A stretch of 14,918 nucleotides of DNA from Candidatus Pacearchaeota archaeon (GCA_026395855.1 JAPLXX010000021.1:1-14918), one strand, 5' to 3'; positions 6,460-14,532 are shown, counted from the first letter of the stretch. Program-made: numbers and translations. Notes: generated by a model from the sequence alone, not told the origin.

Positions 6460-6469
6460 GCTTTTAAAC
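6460..6469 (+). promoter_or_regulatory. TATA-like promoter element for the 71-aa gene
   Basis: GCTTTTAAAC predicts a start near 6491, about 11 nt before the ATG at 6502. No Shine-Dalgarno is present, which fits a very short leader. Confidence 0.45.
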
Positions 6470-6501
6470 AAAATTTAGATAAATCAATTCATTGAACTAA
6501 A

Positions 6502-6717
6502 ATGCCAAAACTTGAGAAAGTTGTGCTACCCGGAGGAATGGAAGTACTTACATTTGTTTCATCAATAGACGGCGAAGAAGCTGAAGAGATAATTGAAGAA
6601 GGATTAGGATCTAAAATTGGTGAACAATATTTTACTGCAACATTCGGCAGAAAAGAATATCTGTGTAAAAAGGGTAACAAAGGGGTTTATACTGGCATTA
6701 GGGTTATTGAAAAATAG
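6502..6717 (+). CDS. Small hypothetical protein (71 aa)
   Basis: I do not recognise this protein. It begins MPKLEKVVLPGGMEVLTFV, a probable beta hairpin. An acidic helix follows (DGEEAEEIIEEGLGSK, about 23-38), then alternating strands QYFTATFGRKEYLCKKGNKGVYTGIRVIE (42-70). This suggests a small alpha/beta or SH3-like fold. It has one cysteine (C55), no membrane segment and no signal peptide. A TATA-like element at the right distance, normal-looking codon use and a complete frame with little competition support it as a real gene. It stands alone, with a strong hairpin eight bases past its stop. Confidence 0.6.
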   Translation: MPKLEKVVLPGGMEVLTFVSSIDGEEAEEIIEEGLGSKIGEQYFTATFGRKEYLCKKGNKGVYTGIRVIEK

Positions 6718-6724
6718 ACCAAAA

Positions 6725-6755
6725 GCTAAAGAAAGGCGCAGACTTGTTCTTTAGC
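6725..6755 (+). other. RNA hairpin downstream of the 71-aa gene
   Basis: GCTAAAGAA (6725-6733) and TTCTTTAGC (6747-6755) form a perfect nine-base stem around a 13-base GC-richer loop (6734-6746). The bases that follow are purine-rich, not U-rich, so this is not a standard intrinsic terminator on the + strand. A 3' UTR stability or protein-binding element is possible. Confidence 0.5.
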
Positions 6756-6845
6756 GAGATAATAAGGAAAAAAAGAGAAACATTTAAAAACCAAAATTTG
6801 ATATCTTTTATTATTGAAGAGTTATTAAACATTTACTGAAAGTCG

Positions 6846-6875
6846 TTTAAATTCCCGCTCTCAAATTAAATTCCC
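6846..6875 (+). promoter_or_regulatory. rpoH operon promoter region with 10-bp direct repeat
   Basis: TTAAATTCCC occurs at 6847-6856 and again at 6866-6875, a 19-bp period. The first copy overlaps a TATA-like TTTAAAT (6846-6852), which predicts a start near 6875 and a leader of about 28 nt. The second copy would then lie at the start site. A further TATA-like ATTTAAAAA lies at 6782-6790. The repeat could be an operator controlling polymerase synthesis. Confidence 0.4.
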
Positions 6876-6902
6876 CGTCGATAACCCTAAAACCTCTAAA
6901 AG

Positions 6903-7115
6903 ATGCACATTCTACAGCAAAAATCCACCAAGCTCAAAGAAAAAGAGGCGCAGGAAATTCTTGAAAAACTTAACATTTCTAAGGCACAGCTGCCAAAAGT
7001 CCTCTTAACCGACCCCGGGCTTCCTGAAGAATGTTCTGTGGGCGATGTAATCAAAATAGAAAGAAAAGAGCCCGACAGCGATAAACTAAATCCGTATTAC
7101 AGGGTGGTTGTATAA
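6903..7115 (+). CDS. rpoH: DNA-directed RNA polymerase subunit H (RpoH/Rpb5 C-terminal domain)
   Basis: A 70-residue protein, the usual size of archaeal RpoH, which corresponds to the C-terminal assembly domain of eukaryotic Rpb5. It sits on the lower jaw of polymerase near downstream DNA. Diagnostic stretches are the N-terminal HIL (2-4), the helix KEKEAQEILEKLNISKAQLPKVLLTDP, GDVIKIERKEP (about 47-57) and the C-terminal YYRVVV. The start at 6903 places HIL at residue 2, as expected for the family. Gene order rpoH-rpoB-rpoA is the standard archaeal polymerase operon, with this gene first. Confidence 0.95.
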   Translation: MHILQQKSTKLKEKEAQEILEKLNISKAQLPKVLLTDPGLPEECSVGDVIKIERKEPDSDKLNPYYRVVV

Positions 7116-7117
7116 AG

Positions 7118-7171
7118 ATGAAAGTAAATAGGAAATTTTTATTCATTCGCCATGAAGGTTATACCAAATGA
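7118..7171 (+). CDS. Possible 17-codon leader ORF between rpoH and rpoB
   Basis: ATG at 7118, two bases after the rpoH stop, opens a frame encoding MKVNRKFLFIRHEGYTK. Its TGA overlaps the rpoB ATG (ATGA at 7168-7171). That geometry would allow ribosomes to pass from rpoH to rpoB by re-initiation. Such a short frame can easily arise by chance, so expression is uncertain. Confidence 0.25.
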   Translation: MKVNRKFLFIRHEGYTK

Positions 7172-10100
7172 AACCAGCAAAGCACCTTATTGTAAAAAAA
7201 TATCTTGAAGAGCATTCTCTTGTAGAAAGCAACATAACTTCTTTCAATAATTTCATAGAAAAAAGAATGCAGGAAATAGTTGATGAAATTGCCCAGACAA
7301 TAAACAATGAGGATTTTGAAATAACCCTCGGAAAAATAGAAGTCGGGAAGCCAAAAGTTATCGAAGCTGACGGAAGCTCATCACTTATAATGCCGCATGA
7401 AGCAAAGCTCAGAAGCCTTACATACGCTGCTCCTGTAACAATGGAATTAACTGTAAAAAAAGATGATCAGATTGACTCAGAGACAGTTGAAATAGGAAAA
7501 ATTCCAATAATGGTAAGAAGCAAAATGTGCAATACGCAGGGAATGTCGCGTGAAGATCTGATAAATACATATCACGATCCTCTTGACCCGGGCGGATATT
7601 TCATAATAAGGGGGAACGAAAGAGTAATGGTAATGGCAGAGGATTTGGCAGAAAACCAGCCTTTTGTTGAAACAAATTCAAAAGGAGATTTAACTCTGAA
7701 GCTTTTCTCCTCGAAAGGAACTTATAGGATTCCTGTCCTTATCTCTGAAAACAAAGAGGGAATTATAGACGTTTCTTTCAGCAAGTTCAAGGATGTGCCT
7801 GCAGTTATTATCCTTAAATCCCTTGGACTTACAAAAGAATCAGATATTGCAAAATACATTGGAAAAGAAACAGATTCTGTTATAGTAAATCTTTACGAAT
7901 TTGCAAACATAGCAACAAAAGAAGATGCTATGATGCATATTTCTGAAAAAACAAATCTTCAGGGAACTAAAAAAGAAATTCTTGACAGGGTAAAGCAAAG
8001 AATAGATTCTTATCTGTTTCCTCACATAGGGCAGAAAAAAGAAGACAGGATAAAAAAAGCAATAACTCTCTGCAAATTAATCAAGCAGTTTTTGATTGCA
8101 AAAGAAAATCCAAAATTAAGGACAGACAAGGACCATTATGCAAACAAAAGAGTAAGGCTTTCAGGAGACCTGCTTGCAACTTTATTCCGGGTTAATCTTG
8201 GAATTCTCATAAGAGATATTCAGTATTCCCTTCAGAAATCAGCGAAGAGAAAAAAGTTTTTTTCCATTAAGATTATTGCCAAATCAACGCTTTTCTCGCA
8301 CAGAGTTGAAAGCGCTATTGCAACAGGAAGCTGGACAGGAGAGCGCTCCGGAATAACGCAGAACATGGACAAGACAAATTATCTGGCGACAATTTCACAG
8401 CTTCAGAGAGTTTCAAGCATGCTTCCAAGCGACCAGGAAAATTTCGCTGCAAGAACACTGCATCCGACGCATTACGGAAGATTCTGCCCTATAGAAACAC
8501 CTGAAGGGACAGAAATCGGGCTGAGAAAAAATCTTGCAATTTTAAGCCAGGTTTCAACAAGAACAAATCTTGACGAGGAAAAATTTCTGAGAGATTTATC
8601 AAGCCACGGGCTTGATGCAGAAGGAACAGAAGGCACAGAAGTTTTCCTCAACGGAATATTTATCGGATCTGCAAAAGCTCCAAAAGAATTTGTAAAGTCA
8701 ATCAAAGAAAAAAGAAGGCATTCTGAGCTTCCAATTCAGATGAACATAAGATATGACTCAAATTTCCAGGCAATAACTATTTACACAGAACCGGGAAGGG
8801 TTCTTCGTCCTTTGATAATAGTTGACAATGGAGTTTCAAGATTAAAAAATGAGCATTTAATCAGGGTAGAGCAGGGAGAAATAGGATGGAAAGACCTGGT
8901 AAAAGATGGAATAATTGAATATCTCGATGCTGCAGAAGAGGAAGAAGCACTTGTCGCGTTGAATGAAGAAGATATAACTCCCGAGCATACTCATCTTGAA
9001 GTAGATCCTACTGATTTGTTTGGAGTTATCACAAGCCTTGTTCCGTATTCAAATCATGACCAGAGCTCGAGACTTAATAGAGGAAGCAAGACGCAAAAGC
9101 AGGCTTTGGGCTTGTATGCTGCAAATTATCTCGCAAGATTAGATACAGATGTTTCTGTTTTGCAGTATCCTCAAAAGCCAATTGTCAGAAGTTTTGTTTA
9201 TGATACATTACAGGCATATCCTGCAGGACAAAATCTTGTCGTTGCTGTAATGACACATGAGGGATATAATATGGAAGATGCACTGGTGTTCAACAAAGGA
9301 AGCCTTGACAGAGGTGTTGGAAGAAGCTTTTACTTCAGGCCTTACAGCGCTGTTGAGATGAATTATGCAGGCGGCCTGAAGGATGAAATTGTAATTCCGG
9401 ACAAAGACGCTTCTGGCTACAAAACAGAAGCAAGCTACAAGCATCTTGAAGCAGACGGAATAGTTTATCCAGAAGCTGAAATAGGCGAGGGCGAGGTAAT
9501 GATAGGAAAAGTTTCTCCTCCTAAATTTCTTTCAGAAGCAAGGGAAATTTCTGTAAGGGCAAAAAAAGAATCAAGCGTTTCTATGAAGCAGGAAGAAAAA
9601 GGAATTGTAGAGGGTGTTTTGATAACAGAAGACGATGACGGAAACAGGATTGTTCAGGTCAAGACAAGAGACCAGAGAATTCCTGAACTTGGAGACAAAT
9701 TCGCAACATCCCACGGGCAAAAAGGAGTTATAGGATTAATCGTCGATGAAGAAGATGTTCCTTTTACTTCAAGGGGAATGAGACCAGATGTCATGTTCAA
9801 TCCGCACGGACTTCCAAGCAGAATGACTGTCGGATATCTTCTGGAGCTACTTGCGGGAAAAGTCGGATGCCTTAAAGGAGAAATCATGGACGGAACAGCT
9901 TTCTCAGGAACAGGCAAAAAAGAACTTGAAGAGCAGCTGAAAGAGCTTGGATTCAGATATGACGGAAAAGAAACAATGTACTCAGGCGTTACAGGAAAGA
10001 AAATGCAGACAAAAATCTTCGTCGGAAATCTTTATTATCTAAAGCTTAAATACATGGTCGGAAACAAGCTTCACGGAAGAGCTTCTGGCAAGATTGCGCT

Positions 10101-10422
10101 TTTAACAAGGCAGCCTGTTGAAGGGCGTTCCCGTGGAGGAGCATTAAGGCTTGGAGAAATGGAACAGCAGGCAATAGTTGCACACGGAGCATCTCTGCTT
10201 TTGAAAGAAAGATATGATTCTGACAAAGTTCTGCTTCATGTATGCACAAAATGCGGGGCTTTGGCAATAGAAGACAGCATAAGAAACAAAACAATCTGCC
10301 CACTCTGCAACTCAGAAGATGTCGAGGCTGTTGAAGTTTCATACGCATTCAAACTTTTGATAGAGGAATTACAGGGGCTTCATATTTCCACAACTTTCGG
10401 ATTAAAAAACAAGTATGAATAA
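7168..10422 (+). CDS. rpoB: DNA-directed RNA polymerase subunit B (unsplit B''+B')
   Basis: A 1084-residue second-largest polymerase subunit, homologous to Rpb2 and bacterial beta, in one chain; many methanogens and halophiles split it into B'' and B'. Visible landmarks are GGYFIIRGNERV (about 141-152), HPTHYGRFCPIETPEGTEIG (432-451), YNMEDALVFNKGS (about 701-713) and the active-site segment GDKFATSHGQKG (about 842-853). These are followed by FNPHGLPSRMTVG (about 877-889), KLHGRASG...LTRQPVEGRSRGG...LGEME (about 968-1001) and a four-Cys zinc site (C1026, C1029, C1044, C1047). The two Lys of the active-site motif are kept, but the usual SRHGQKG reads TSHGQKG. The length is slightly below the usual 1100-1200 residues. 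The ATG at 7168 has a weak GAAGGT at 7154-7159. The stop overlaps the start of an unknown gene. Confidence 0.97.
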   Translation: MKPAKHLIVKKYLEEHSLVESNITSFNNFIEKRMQEIVDEIAQTINNEDFEITLGKIEVGKPKVIEADGSSSLIMPHEAKLRSLTYAAPVTMELTVKKDDQIDSETVEIGKIPIMVRSKMCNTQGMSREDLINTYHDPLDPGGYFIIRGNERVMVMAEDLAENQPFVETNSKGDLTLKLFSSKGTYRIPVLISENKEGIIDVSFSKFKDVPAVIILKSLGLTKESDIAKYIGKETDSVIVNLYEFANIATKEDAMMHISEKTNLQGTKKEILDRVKQRIDSYLFPHIGQKKEDRIKKAITLCKLIKQFLIAKENPKLRTDKDHYANKRVRLSGDLLATLFRVNLGILIRDIQYSLQKSAKRKKFFSIKIIAKSTLFSHRVESAIATGSWTGERSGITQNMDKTNYLATISQLQRVSSMLPSDQENFAARTLHPTHYGRFCPIETPEGTEIGLRKNLAILSQVSTRTNLDEEKFLRDLSSHGLDAEGTEGTEVFLNGIFIGSAKAPKEFVKSIKEKRRHSELPIQMNIRYDSNFQAITIYTEPGRVLRPLIIVDNGVSRLKNEHLIRVEQGEIGWKDLVKDGIIEYLDAAEEEEALVALNEEDITPEHTHLEVDPTDLFGVITSLVPYSNHDQSSRLNRGSKTQKQALGLYAANYLARLDTDVSVLQYPQKPIVRSFVYDTLQAYPAGQNLVVAVMTHEGYNMEDALVFNKGSLDRGVGRSFYFRPYSAVEMNYAGGLKDEIVIPDKDASGYKTEASYKHLEADGIVYPEAEIGEGEVMIGKVSPPKFLSEAREISVRAKKESSVSMKQEEKGIVEGVLITEDDDGNRIVQVKTRDQRIPELGDKFATSHGQKGVIGLIVDEEDVPFTSRGMRPDVMFNPHGLPSRMTVGYLLELLAGKVGCLKGEIMDGTAFSGTGKKELEEQLKELGFRYDGKETMYSGVTGKKMQTKIFVGNLYYLKLKYMVGNKLHGRASGKIALLTRQPVEGRSRGGALRLGEMEQQAIVAHGASLLLKERYDSDKVLLHVCTKCGALAIEDSIRNKTICPLCNSEDVEAVEVSYAFKLLIEELQGLHISTTFGLKNKYE

Positions 10423-10744
10423 AATGACAGAAACAACAAAATTTGAAATAATAGAAGGAAGAAGATATAATATTAGAGTAGACAACCTCGAAGAAATATC
10501 TTGTGTATATGCAGGAGCAGAATATAAAGGAAGATTCAAGGGGAAACGTATTTTCTTTGCTCCTGATGATGAAGAATATCTTATTTTAGACGATTTTTGC
10601 ATGATTGAACACAATGGCTCCCTATCTCATGGAGATTTGACTTTCCCAATAACTGTAAAATCTAAGAAAGAAGTAGAAGAAATAGGTGGTACTCATAAAC
10701 TAATTGACATACTTTTGGCGGAGGAAAGATTTTTTCAAAGATAA
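10415..10744 (+). CDS. Unknown 109-aa protein inserted between rpoB and rpoA
   Basis: I do not recognise this protein. It begins at ATG 10415 inside the last codons of rpoB, or at the in-frame ATG 10424 just after the rpoB stop. It ends three bases before rpoA, so it must be transcribed with the polymerase genes. Residues 10-66 alternate strand-like segments (KFEIIEGRRYNIRVDNLEEISCVYAG, EYKGRFKGKRIFFAPDDEEYLILDDFCMIEHN), suggesting a small beta-barrel or SH3/Tudor-like fold. Residues 84-106 look helical. It is acidic in the middle and has two cysteines (C30, C62) but no CxxC motif, no signal peptide and no membrane segment. The usual archaeal order puts rpoA directly after rpoB. It could be a polymerase-associated factor or a hitch-hiking gene. 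Confidence 0.75.
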   Translation: MNKMTETTKFEIIEGRRYNIRVDNLEEISCVYAGAEYKGRFKGKRIFFAPDDEEYLILDDFCMIEHNGSLSHGDLTFPITVKSKKEVEEIGGTHKLIDILLAEERFFQR

Positions 10745-10747
10745 AAA

Positions 10748-13700
10748 ATGAAAATAATAAGAAAAAAAATCAAAGAAATAAGTTTTTCTCTGCTTAGCCC
10801 TGAAAAAGTGAAAAAACTTTCTGTGGCAAAAATAGTCACGCCAGAGCTTTATGATATCGACGGATATCCTGTTGACGGCGGTTTGATGGATTTAAGGCTT
10901 GGAGCAATAGATCCCGGTGTGAGATGCAGAACCTGCGGAGGAAGGCTGAAAGAGTGCCTTGGGCATCCCGGAAGCATTGATTTAGCAAGACCTGTTATTC
11001 ATCTGAAATATGTTCCAATGATTGAACTGGGATTAAGATGCTTCTGCAAAGAATGCGGAAAACTGCTTCTTTCTGAAAAAGATATTTCAAAATATCCGCC
11101 AAGCCAGAGGATAAAAAAAGCAAAAGACGGGAAAAAATGCCCTCACTGCGGTGCAAATCAGGAAAAAATAAAATTAGACAAGCCGACAACTTTTTACAGG
11201 GGAAAAGGCAGAATATTTCCTACAGAAATACGGGAAACTTTAGTCAGCATCCCCGACGATGAACTCAGAAAAATAGGAATAAATCCTAATATATTCAGGC
11301 CAGAATGGGGTGTTTTAACTATTCTTCTTGTTCCGCCTGTTACAGTAAGGCCTTCAATAATCCTGGAATCAGGAGAAAGAAGCGAGGATGATTTAACACA
11401 CAAGCTTTCAGATATTATAAGAGCTAATCAGAGATTATGGGAAAATCTAAATGCAGGTGCGCCAGAAGTTATCATAGAAGATTTGTGGGATTTGCTGCAG
11501 TTTCATATAACAACATTTTTTGACAATACTGTCACGAGAATTCCTCCTGCAAGGCATCGTTCAGGACAGCCATTAAAAACAATTACTGAAAGAATAAAAG
11601 GAAAAGAAGGAAGAATAAGAAAAAATCTCGCTGGAAAAAGAGTTAATTATTCCGGAAGAACAGTAATTTCTCCCGACCCAGCAATGCAGATTAATGAGGT
11701 TGGTGTTCCGTATGAAATTGCCAAGATTGTTACTGTCGCAGAAACAGTGAATGATTTGAATATTGAAAAGCTGAAGAAAATGGTACAAAGTGCAGAAGTT
11801 TATCCTGGCGCAAATTATGTCATACGCCCTGACGGAAAAAGGAAAAAAATTACTCCAGAGCTTAAGGAAGAAATAATCAGCGAGCTTGTTCCTGGCTACA
11901 AAGTAGAAAGGCATCTGGAAAATGGAGATATTGTTTTATTCAATCGTCATCCAAGCCTTCACAGGGGAAGCTTAATGGCGCACTATGTAAAAGTTCTTCC
12001 TGGAAGAACATTCAGGCTGCATCCTGCTGCTAAAACACCCTACAATGCTGACTTTGACGGTGATGAAATGAATATTCACAGTCCCCAGACAGAAGAAGCA
12101 AGGGCTGAAGCAAAAATCCTCCTTGAAGTTAAAAAAAATCTTATTTCTCCTAGAAACAATACAAATTGGATAGGCTGCATCGGCGACGCCATAACAGGCG
12201 GATATTTGCTTGGTCTTGGAGAATTTTCAAGAGAAGATGCAAATCAGCTTCTTTACAGCTCATGCATAGATGAAATTGTGACAAAAAAAACAATTTCAGG
12301 GGCAGAAATATTTTCAAAAATCCTTCCTAAGATAGATTTCTCAGACGACAACATAAAAATAAAAGACGGGGAGATATTAAAGGGAGTTATTGATAAAAAT
12401 CTTTTCGGGGATGAAGAAGGTATGCTGATAAAAGACATAGACAAGAAATTCGGAAGAAATATTGCTTTTGACACAATAAGAAAAGCGTTTAATCTGGGAA
12501 AAAATTATCTCACAGAAAGGGGGATATCAATTTCTGTTGAAGATTTCGATGTTGAGCAGAAAATTATTGATTTATCAGAAGAAATAGTCAAGAAAGCAGA
12601 GGAAAAAACTCTTGAGATAATCGACGAATATAATAAAGGAACTCTGGAGGTTATCCAGGGAAAATCTGCAGAGGAGTCAAGAGAAATAAAAATCCTGAAA
12701 GTTCTTAATGAAGTAAGAACAAAAATAGGAGAAATTGTAAAAGAAGAATTTCCAAAAGACAGCCCTGTTACCCATATGATGAAATCTGGGGGAGGAGGAA
12801 ATACCACCAATATAACTCAGATGGCTTGCTGTGTTGGACAGCAGGATTTAGAAGGAAAAAGGGTAGATATAGGATATAATGACAGAACACTTTCTTTCTT
12901 TAAAAAAGGAGATTTAAGCCCAAAAGCAAAAGGTTTCATAAGAAGTGCTTTTATGAAAGGCCTGAAGCCAGAAGAATTTTTCTTCCAGGCAATAACAGGA
13001 AGGGCTTCTCTTATGGATACTGCTCTGAGAACTCCGCGTTCTGGTTATTTGTACAGAAGACTTGCAAACGCGCTTCAGGATTTGAGACGGGAATATGATG
13101 AAACAGTAAGAGACAGCAACAACAACATAATTCAATTTATTTATGGAGACGACGGACTTGATGTTTCAAAGCTTCATCTCGGAGGAAAGCTCGAAGCTGG
13201 AGAAGCTATAGGAATAATTACTGCACAAAGTTTTGGAGAACCTTCAACACAAATGGTTTTGAGAACTTTCCACTTTGCAGGTGTTTCGGAGATGCAGGTT
13301 ACCCAGGGACTTCCAAGGCTTATTGAAATATTTGATGCAAGAAAAAAACCAAGCTCTCCTAAAATGGAAATTTATCTGAAAAAAGAATACAACAATGAAA
13401 AAGATGCCAAGGTGCTTGCAGAAAAAATAAAAGAAATAACGGTTAGTGACCTTGCTTCTGAAATAAACATAGATTTCACTGACAAAAAAATAGAAATAAA
13501 AATAGATAAGGAAGGAATAAAGCAGATTCATTCCTCTATCAAGAAAGTTGTTGACAAGCTTCGGGAACTTGGCTTTGCAAGCAAGGAAAAAGAAAATTCT
13601 ATATCTATAAGCGCCTCTGAGATGGGATTCAAAGATATTTACAAATTAAAAGAAAAACTGAAGAAAACAATTATTTCAGACATAAAAGGAATAAAGCAGA

Positions 13701-14233
13701 TTTTAATAGTAAAAAGAGAAAATGACTATGTCATCATGACTCTTGGAACAAATCTCAAAAAAATTCTCGAGATGAAAGAAGTGAATGCACAGAAAGTTCT
13801 TTCAAATGACCTTCATGAAGTTGCGAGTGTTCTTGGAATAGAGGCTGCAAGGCAGCTGATAATCGACGAAATTCAGCAGGTTCTGAATACTCAAGGACTT
13901 GACATAGACAAAAGGCATCTGAAGCTTGTTGCAGACGCAATGACAAACATGGGAGAAGTCAAGGGAGTTACAAGAATAGGAATAATCGCTCAAAAATCTT
14001 CGATTTTGGCAAGGGCAACATTTGAAACCCCTGTAAAGCAGTTTGTAAATGCGTCAATAAAAGGAAACAAGGATCAGCTTACAAGCGTTATTGAAAATGT
14101 CATTTTAAATCAGCCTGTTCCTGTCGGAACCGGCCTGCCAGGACTTCTTGTTAAGGTTGTCGGTCCTTTGGTAAAAGAAGAATCAAAAAAGAAGTTTGCA
14201 AGAAAAGAGCTTGTGGATGAAGCTGCTAAATAA
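10748..14233 (+). CDS. rpoA: DNA-directed RNA polymerase subunit A (unsplit A'+A'')
   Basis: A 1161-residue largest subunit, homologous to Rpb1 and bacterial beta-prime. Most archaea encode it as separate A' and A''; here it is one frame. Zinc site 1 is C60, C63, C70, H73 and zinc site 2 is C100, C103, C131, C134. RIRKNLAGKRVNYSGRTVISPD (about 295-316) precedes the catalytic NADFDGD (433-439), whose D435, D437 and D439 bind magnesium. The bridge helix FFFQAITGRASLMDTALRT spans 744-762. The trigger loop includes AQSFGEPSTQ...RTFHFAG, with H842. The C-terminal A'' core ends with LARATFETPVKQF...QPVPVGTG. Only about ten residues separate the A' motif YGDDGLDVSKLH from the A'' motif AGEAIGIITAQS, where A' and A'' ends normally add around a hundred. 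This explains a total below the roughly 1270-1290 residues of A' plus A''. Confidence 0.97.
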   Translation: MKIIRKKIKEISFSLLSPEKVKKLSVAKIVTPELYDIDGYPVDGGLMDLRLGAIDPGVRCRTCGGRLKECLGHPGSIDLARPVIHLKYVPMIELGLRCFCKECGKLLLSEKDISKYPPSQRIKKAKDGKKCPHCGANQEKIKLDKPTTFYRGKGRIFPTEIRETLVSIPDDELRKIGINPNIFRPEWGVLTILLVPPVTVRPSIILESGERSEDDLTHKLSDIIRANQRLWENLNAGAPEVIIEDLWDLLQFHITTFFDNTVTRIPPARHRSGQPLKTITERIKGKEGRIRKNLAGKRVNYSGRTVISPDPAMQINEVGVPYEIAKIVTVAETVNDLNIEKLKKMVQSAEVYPGANYVIRPDGKRKKITPELKEEIISELVPGYKVERHLENGDIVLFNRHPSLHRGSLMAHYVKVLPGRTFRLHPAAKTPYNADFDGDEMNIHSPQTEEARAEAKILLEVKKNLISPRNNTNWIGCIGDAITGGYLLGLGEFSREDANQLLYSSCIDEIVTKKTISGAEIFSKILPKIDFSDDNIKIKDGEILKGVIDKNLFGDEEGMLIKDIDKKFGRNIAFDTIRKAFNLGKNYLTERGISISVEDFDVEQKIIDLSEEIVKKAEEKTLEIIDEYNKGTLEVIQGKSAEESREIKILKVLNEVRTKIGEIVKEEFPKDSPVTHMMKSGGGGNTTNITQMACCVGQQDLEGKRVDIGYNDRTLSFFKKGDLSPKAKGFIRSAFMKGLKPEEFFFQAITGRASLMDTALRTPRSGYLYRRLANALQDLRREYDETVRDSNNNIIQFIYGDDGLDVSKLHLGGKLEAGEAIGIITAQSFGEPSTQMVLRTFHFAGVSEMQVTQGLPRLIEIFDARKKPSSPKMEIYLKKEYNNEKDAKVLAEKIKEITVSDLASEINIDFTDKKIEIKIDKEGIKQIHSSIKKVVDKLRELGFASKEKENSISISASEMGFKDIYKLKEKLKKTIISDIKGIKQILIVKRENDYVIMTLGTNLKKILEMKEVNAQKVLSNDLHEVASVLGIEAARQLIIDEIQQVLNTQGLDIDKRHLKLVADAMTNMGEVKGVTRIGIIAQKSSILARATFETPVKQFVNASIKGNKDQLTSVIENVILNQPVPVGTGLPGLLVKVVGPLVKEESKKKFARKELVDEAAK

Positions 14234-14532
14234 ATTGATTTCTAAAAATCTGTCAATATAAAAAATAAATATCCTGTTTATCATATAAATAAACGCGGTT
14301 TAAATTTTATCATAACTAACATACTAAATCAACCAAACATTATAAATCACCATAAATAAAATATTTTAAATAAAAAGATTATATCCTTACCTAAGATTAT
14401 CCAATAAATAACACTTTAAACAAAAATCATAAAATAAACAATTAACATCTTAAACAAATAACTTTATAAAATGCCTGCTTCTAAAATTTATATTCAAGAC
14501 AAGAACAAAAGAGGAATAAAAATTTAATTTTC
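14234..14532 (+). other. AT-rich intergenic region between rpoA and nusA
   Basis: 299 nt with very few G/C bases and no convincing gene on either strand. It contains GATTT-CTAA-AAATC, a weak hairpin just after rpoA. It also contains three copies of TAAACAA (14417-14423, 14435-14441, 14451-14457), 16-18 bp apart, ahead of the nusA TATA element. No tRNA, box C/D or rho-independent terminator is evident. The ribosomal protein L30e gene often found here in archaea is absent. Confidence 0.6.
14462..14471 (+). promoter_or_regulatory. TATA-like promoter element for nusA
   Basis: CTTTATAAAA predicts a start near 14492 and a leader of about 40 nt. GAGG at 14511-14514 is 18 bases from the ATG, too far to be a standard ribosome-binding site. 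Confidence 0.5.

Noticed and set aside
10046..10348. Reverse-strand frame within rpoB, and similar frames inside rpoA and rpoB
   Set aside because: They lie opposite strongly conserved polymerase motifs and have shadow-like composition.
14280..14460. CRISPR-like or iteron array from repeated TAAACAA/ATAAA words
   Set aside because: The words are short, irregularly spaced and expected in sequence this AT-rich; there are no unique spacers of constant length.
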